Below, one piece after another: positions 60,830 through 64,000 of a DNA stretch of 64,000 nucleotides. Origin of the DNA: Nematostella vectensis (taxonomy: Eukaryota; Cnidaria; Anthozoa; Actiniaria; Edwardsiidae). The stretch covers positions 6,497,306 through 6,561,305 of the forward strand of contig NC_064046.1 in assembly GCF_932526225.1 (NCBI RefSeq), given 5' to 3'. How positions within the stretch are numbered: position 1 is the stretch's first letter; every line of letters begins with the position of its first letter. The notes below the pieces were generated by a model, which saw nothing but the letters and a program-made list of their open reading frames with translations, was not told where the DNA came from and did no database searches. A program made the position numbers and the translations under genes.

Positions 60830-61080
60830 GCAATATAGTATATATACGGCAAATATATGAAAACTAAATTGAAGCTATTGTACGATTGCAATTAGTCTTT
60901 CTATGTGCCATTTTCGCCCACATTTTTATTCATTCGCTTAACCTAACCTCAATCATTTTACATATACTTTGATAACCAAAATTCAAGAAAATTAGGTTAG
61001 CGTTCAGATTAAGAATACAAGAGAACTAGGTTAGCGGTCAGATTCAAATTTAATGTACTTTGAGTTTTTTGGTTTGGATC
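60830..61080. other. Transition region
   Basis: Short AT-rich unique sequence between the CA-rich array and the GT-rich block. A taaccta-like motif recurs a few times. Confidence 0.4.
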
Positions 61081-62277
61081 GGGTATTCGTACCAAGACGT
61101 AGGGGCCTAAAGTGGTGTGGTAGTGAGGTGGGTGTGATCATATGGTATTGTAATGTTGGAGGGTGATGGTGAAGGATGGCTAGTAAGGTAATGTAGAGTG
61201 GAGATGGTAGTAATGTAATTACGGTGAAAAGGTGGATAGGTTAGACTAGTAGGTGGTGGAGGGTGGTGAAAAGATAAAGTTGGACTATAGAATAGGTTGT
61301 GGTAGTGTGTGGTGGGTAGGTGAAAAAGAAAAAAATAATAATAATATGGTGTGGTATGGAGATGGCTAATGTCTGTGTTGGTGGGGAAAATTGGTACGGT
61401 GTATAGGTAAGAGTGGTGGTGAGGGAGATGTGGAGTAGATAAGGCTTATAATTTAGCGTGATGGGTCTGTGTGTGTTTTAAAATGGTAGTGGTGCGGAGG
61501 TCGATTTAAAATTTGTGAGGTTATGGTGTAAATGTGGGTGATAATGTATCGTTATGATGTTAGGTGATCGTAAGGTGTTGGTTTGTGGGTAGGTAGGGTG
61601 GGTCATAGGGTGTGGTCGTTTGTAGTTGGGTTTTGTGCTGTGGGATAAATGTTTGTATGGTGGGGGAGGGGGCTGTATGTAGGTGTTTGTAGGGGGGGGG
61701 AATTGGTTGTGGGGTAGTGTCTGGTGTAGGGTATGGTTGGTTGGTGTGTTGTGGGTTGGTTGATATAGTCGTGGGATGCTATGGTGTGTTGTATGTAGTA
61801 GGCTATGTGTGGAGGGGTAGATGTGTGTGTGGTGGGAGGGGGGTTGGGCTGTATGTAAGGTGTGGTGTTGGAGGGAGCGCTGGTTGTAGGACTAGTGGCT
61901 GCTGTAGGGTGTGGTTGGTTTGGTGTGTTGTAGGGTGAGTAGTGTTGTGGCCATGGGGGGGGGGGGGGAAGGGGTGTGTGGTTTTGGTGTTGGCAGGGGT
62001 CTGGCTTGTGTAGGGTGTGTTAGGTGTGTATATTTTAGGTGAGAGTGTAGGAAAGTGTGAGGGGGGGAAGGAAGTGTATGTGTAGGTGTGTGGGGCTTAG
62101 GTGGGTGTTGGTGTTGTGTTGGGGCTTGGAATAATCGTGGTGGGTTGTATGATTGCGTGGTATGGGTAAAGTGGGTATGGGGCTTTTTGTGGGGTGATGG
62201 ATGAGGGGGTGCTTGTTGTGGGGTAGGTGGGTGGTTAGGTGCGGGTGATGTGAGTAGGGGGGTACTTGGGTGCTTAG
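61081..62277. repeat. GT-rich, C-poor low-complexity block, left
   Basis: The plus strand is dominated by G and T (ggtgtggttggtttggtgtg, gggtgtgg) with few C. G-runs would allow G-quadruplexes. ORFs are compositional artefacts. Confidence 0.8.
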
Positions 62278-62288
62278 CTAGGTATGAG
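62278..62288 (+). repeat. 11-bp direct repeat, left (CTAGGTATGAG)
   Basis: It directly precedes the hammerhead array and recurs at 63363-63373 after it, so it is a target-site duplication. Confidence 0.9.
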
Positions 62289-62386
62289 TAAATGTGAACT
62301 TTAAAAGCACACTAGCATACACACATTGGCACCAGTCGGGCCAAGACGGGACGCTAGCACAGTCTATTACCCGTGCAGTTCGGCAA

Positions 62387-62429
62387 CCATGGACAGCTGT
62401 TTCGTCCTTATTAGGACTCGTCAGCATGG
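62387..62429 (-). ncRNA. Hammerhead ribozyme 1 of array
   Basis: Minus strand: stem I CCATG/CATGG, CTGACGA, stem II GTCC-TAATAA-GGAC, GAA, self-complementary stem III ACAGCTGT, cleavage after GTC. All catalytic core bases are present (position 7 is C, a variable position). Confidence 0.93.
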
Positions 62430-62740
62430 CATAGCCGGTTTGCCTCAGTTAAACTTCATCGGCAAAAAAACTGCAGGGCGACTTCGACTCGAACGAAGTG
62501 CTTTAAACCACAGCTTAGATCCATGTGGGATCTAGAGCTGCGACCGGGCTAGCGTGATGCCAATTGTGCGGATCACGCATGCGACCTTTGCTAGTCTAAA
62601 ACTCCGTCGGATAGCCAAACTATCCTTGCGAGTATGTATACATAAATGTGAACTTTAAAAGCACACTAGCATACACACATTGGCACCAGTCGGGCCAAGA
62701 CGGGACGCTAGCACAGTCTATTACCCGTGCAGTTCGGCAA

Positions 62741-62783
62741 CCATGGACAGCTGTTTCGTCCTTATTAGGACTCGTCAGCATGG
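62741..62783 (-). ncRNA. Hammerhead ribozyme 2 of array
   Basis: Same core as ribozyme 1, 354 bp further along. The two minus-strand ribozymes bracket one full unit. Confidence 0.93.
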
Positions 62784-62870
62784 CATAGCCGGTTTGCCTC
62801 AGTTAAACTTCATCGGCAAAAAAACTGCAGGGCGACTTCGACTCGAACGAAGTGCTTTAAACCGGCTATG

Positions 62871-62913
62871 CCATGCTGACGAGTCCTAATAAGGACGAAA
62901 CAGCTGTCCATGG
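62871..62913 (+). ncRNA. Hammerhead ribozyme 3 of array
   Basis: Plus strand: CCATG 62871-62875, CTGACGA 62876-62882, stem II 62883-62896, GAA 62897-62899, stem III 62900-62907, cut after C62908. It lies only a few bases past the inversion junction. Confidence 0.93.
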
Positions 62914-63224
62914 TTGCCGAACTGCACGGGTAATAGACTGTGCTAGCGTCCCGTCTTGGCCCGACTGGTGCCAATGTGTGTATGCTAGTGTGCTTCCAAA
63001 GTTCACATTTATGTATACATACTCGCAAGGATAGTTTGGCTATCCGACGGAGTTTTAGACTAGCAAAGGTCGCATGCGTGATCCGCACAATTGGCATCAC
63101 GCTAGCCCGGTCGCAGCTCTAGATCCCACATGGATCTAAGCTGTGGTTTAAAGCACTTCGTTCGAGTCGAAGTCGCCCTGCAGTTTTTTTGCCGATGAAG
63201 TTTAACTGAGGCAAACCGGCTATG

Positions 63225-63267
63225 CCATGCTGACGAGTCCTAATAAGGACGAAACAGCTGTCCATGG
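63225..63267 (+). ncRNA. Hammerhead ribozyme 4 of array
   Basis: Copy of ribozyme 3 with a 354-bp offset; cut after C63262. Confidence 0.93.
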
Positions 63268-63362
63268 TTGCCGAACTGCACGGGTAATAGACTGTGCTAG
63301 CGTCCCGTCTTGGCCCGACTGGTGCCAATGTGTGTATGCTAGTGTGCTTCTAAAGTTCACAT

Positions 63363-63373
63363 CTAGGTATGAG
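63363..63373 (+). repeat. 11-bp direct repeat, right (CTAGGTATGAG)
   Basis: Matches 62278-62288 exactly. Confidence 0.9.
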
Positions 63374-64000
63374 GGGGGAGAGAAATGGGGTTGTGACATG
63401 TATAGAGCTGGGTGGTAGTAGTGGGTAGGTATGTTGTGTGGTAAGGATAGAATAAGATTTAATTTGTGAGAGGGATGTGGGTATGTATGTGTATGTACTA
63501 TGTGTAGGAGGGAAGGTGGTTGTAGGTGGGGTGGTTGTGTGTGTTTTGGGCATGTAGTGTTGGGGGAGTGGGATGGTGTGGGGGTCTGTATGCCTAGGGG
63601 TGGTGGTAGTGGCATGTTGGGGTGGAGTTGAGGTGTGTAGGTGGGGTTAGGGGTGTGGGGTAAAGGGGTGGAGTGTGCTAGTGGTATGAGGTGGGTATGG
63701 GAGGGTGTGGGTAGTAGGGCGCGTTTAGTTGTAGGTGTGGGGAGGAGGGCTGGGCGGTGAGGTGTAGTGGGAGGGGGTACAGTGTGGTGCAGTGGGGGTG
63801 TGGGTAGTAGAGGGTTTGGGGGGTGAGGTGTGTTAGTGTGGCTAGATGTGGGAGTAGGTGGGGAGTGTGGCGGTGTGGTGGAGGGGATCGGGGAGCTAGG
63901 GGGGAACTGTAGTGTATTATGAGGTTGGTGGCTAGGGCTGGGTGGGGGGGAGATAGATAGTAGGGCATCGAGTTGCGTAGGGGAGAGGTCGTCAAGAAAA
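63374..64000. repeat. GT-rich, C-poor low-complexity block, right
   Basis: Continues the composition of 61081-62277 on the other side of the insertion. The minus-strand Pro/Thr/His-rich ORFs are artefacts of composition. Confidence 0.8.

Larger units (their letters stand above)
62289..63362. mobile_element. Retrozyme-like element: inverted pair of 354-bp hammerhead dimers
   Basis: Two direct copies with the ribozyme on the minus strand are joined at about 62863 to two with the ribozyme on the plus strand. Every copy has a type I hammerhead. Cleavage sites are 354 nt apart within each pair (62391/62392 to 62745/62746, and 62908/62909 to 63262/63263). No protein is encoded: the repeated 69-residue ORFs are antisense to ribozymes and not plausible genes. 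Known animal retrozymes are short non-coding hammerhead tandem repeats that give circular RNA. The 11-bp direct repeat outside the whole array indicates a single insertion. Confidence 0.9.

Noticed and set aside
62326-63328. Repeated 69-residue ORF (MAPVGPRRDASTVYY...) in four places
   Set aside because: It runs antisense across the hammerhead in every copy. Conservation comes from the repeated RNA unit, not from a protein.

Overview
The window looks like animal nuclear DNA, most likely from a cnidarian such as a sea anemone or coral. That is an inference from the intron-rich metazoan-type genes, the TTAGGG-type repeat, and the BEL/Pao, Ty3/Gypsy, LINE, Penelope-type and hammerhead-bearing elements. 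No species is claimed. Genes are sparse and most of the sequence is repeats.

Layout. 1-8.6 kb: no recognised gene, only short repeats, small inverted-repeat transposons, AT microsatellites and a perfect palindrome with a hammerhead ribozyme motif on each strand. 8.6-9.6 kb: an intronless Rab-like GTPase (minus) without the usual C-terminal prenylation cysteines. 13.6-20.7 kb: a GC-rich fold-back element, a coiled-coil ORF with a partial duplication, two LINE fragments, a third hammerhead motif, a 313-bp direct duplication flanking a short interstitial telomeric tract, and a decayed rhodopsin-type GPCR. 21.4-31.4 kb: the 3' end of a laminin-G transmembrane receptor gene whose cytoplasmic-tail exon is split by a BEL/Pao retrotransposon with two 332-bp LTRs that I read as identical and a 5-bp target duplication. 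34.4-51.1 kb: a 16-exon lysyl-tRNA synthetase gene. An in-frame upstream ATG adds an Arg-rich, acid-free leader, so one gene probably serves both mitochondria and cytosol. Its introns hold a decayed Ty3/Gypsy element, several small DNA transposons, four copies of a ~140-bp repeat, and a minisatellite that has copied the exon 6 splice donor eight times. 51.1-55.4 kb: no recognised gene. 55.4-60.7 kb: a 19-bp minisatellite with nested 343-bp and 1663-bp higher-order periods. 60.7-64 kb: a possible first exon, then GT-rich DNA interrupted by the most unusual object in the window.

That object, at 62.29-63.36 kb, is four copies of a 354-bp unit, two on each strand, each with a type I hammerhead ribozyme. 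The group is bounded by an 11-bp direct repeat. Each tandem pair brackets exactly one 354-nt unit between cleavage sites. This matches an animal retrozyme, which would make small circular RNAs, inserted as one inverted double dimer.

Rab, the LamG receptor and LysRS are unrelated cellular genes. What links the window functionally is the effect of mobile DNA on host genes: one receptor tail is cut off and given 21 LTR-encoded residues, and one transposon lies just upstream of a LysRS splice acceptor.
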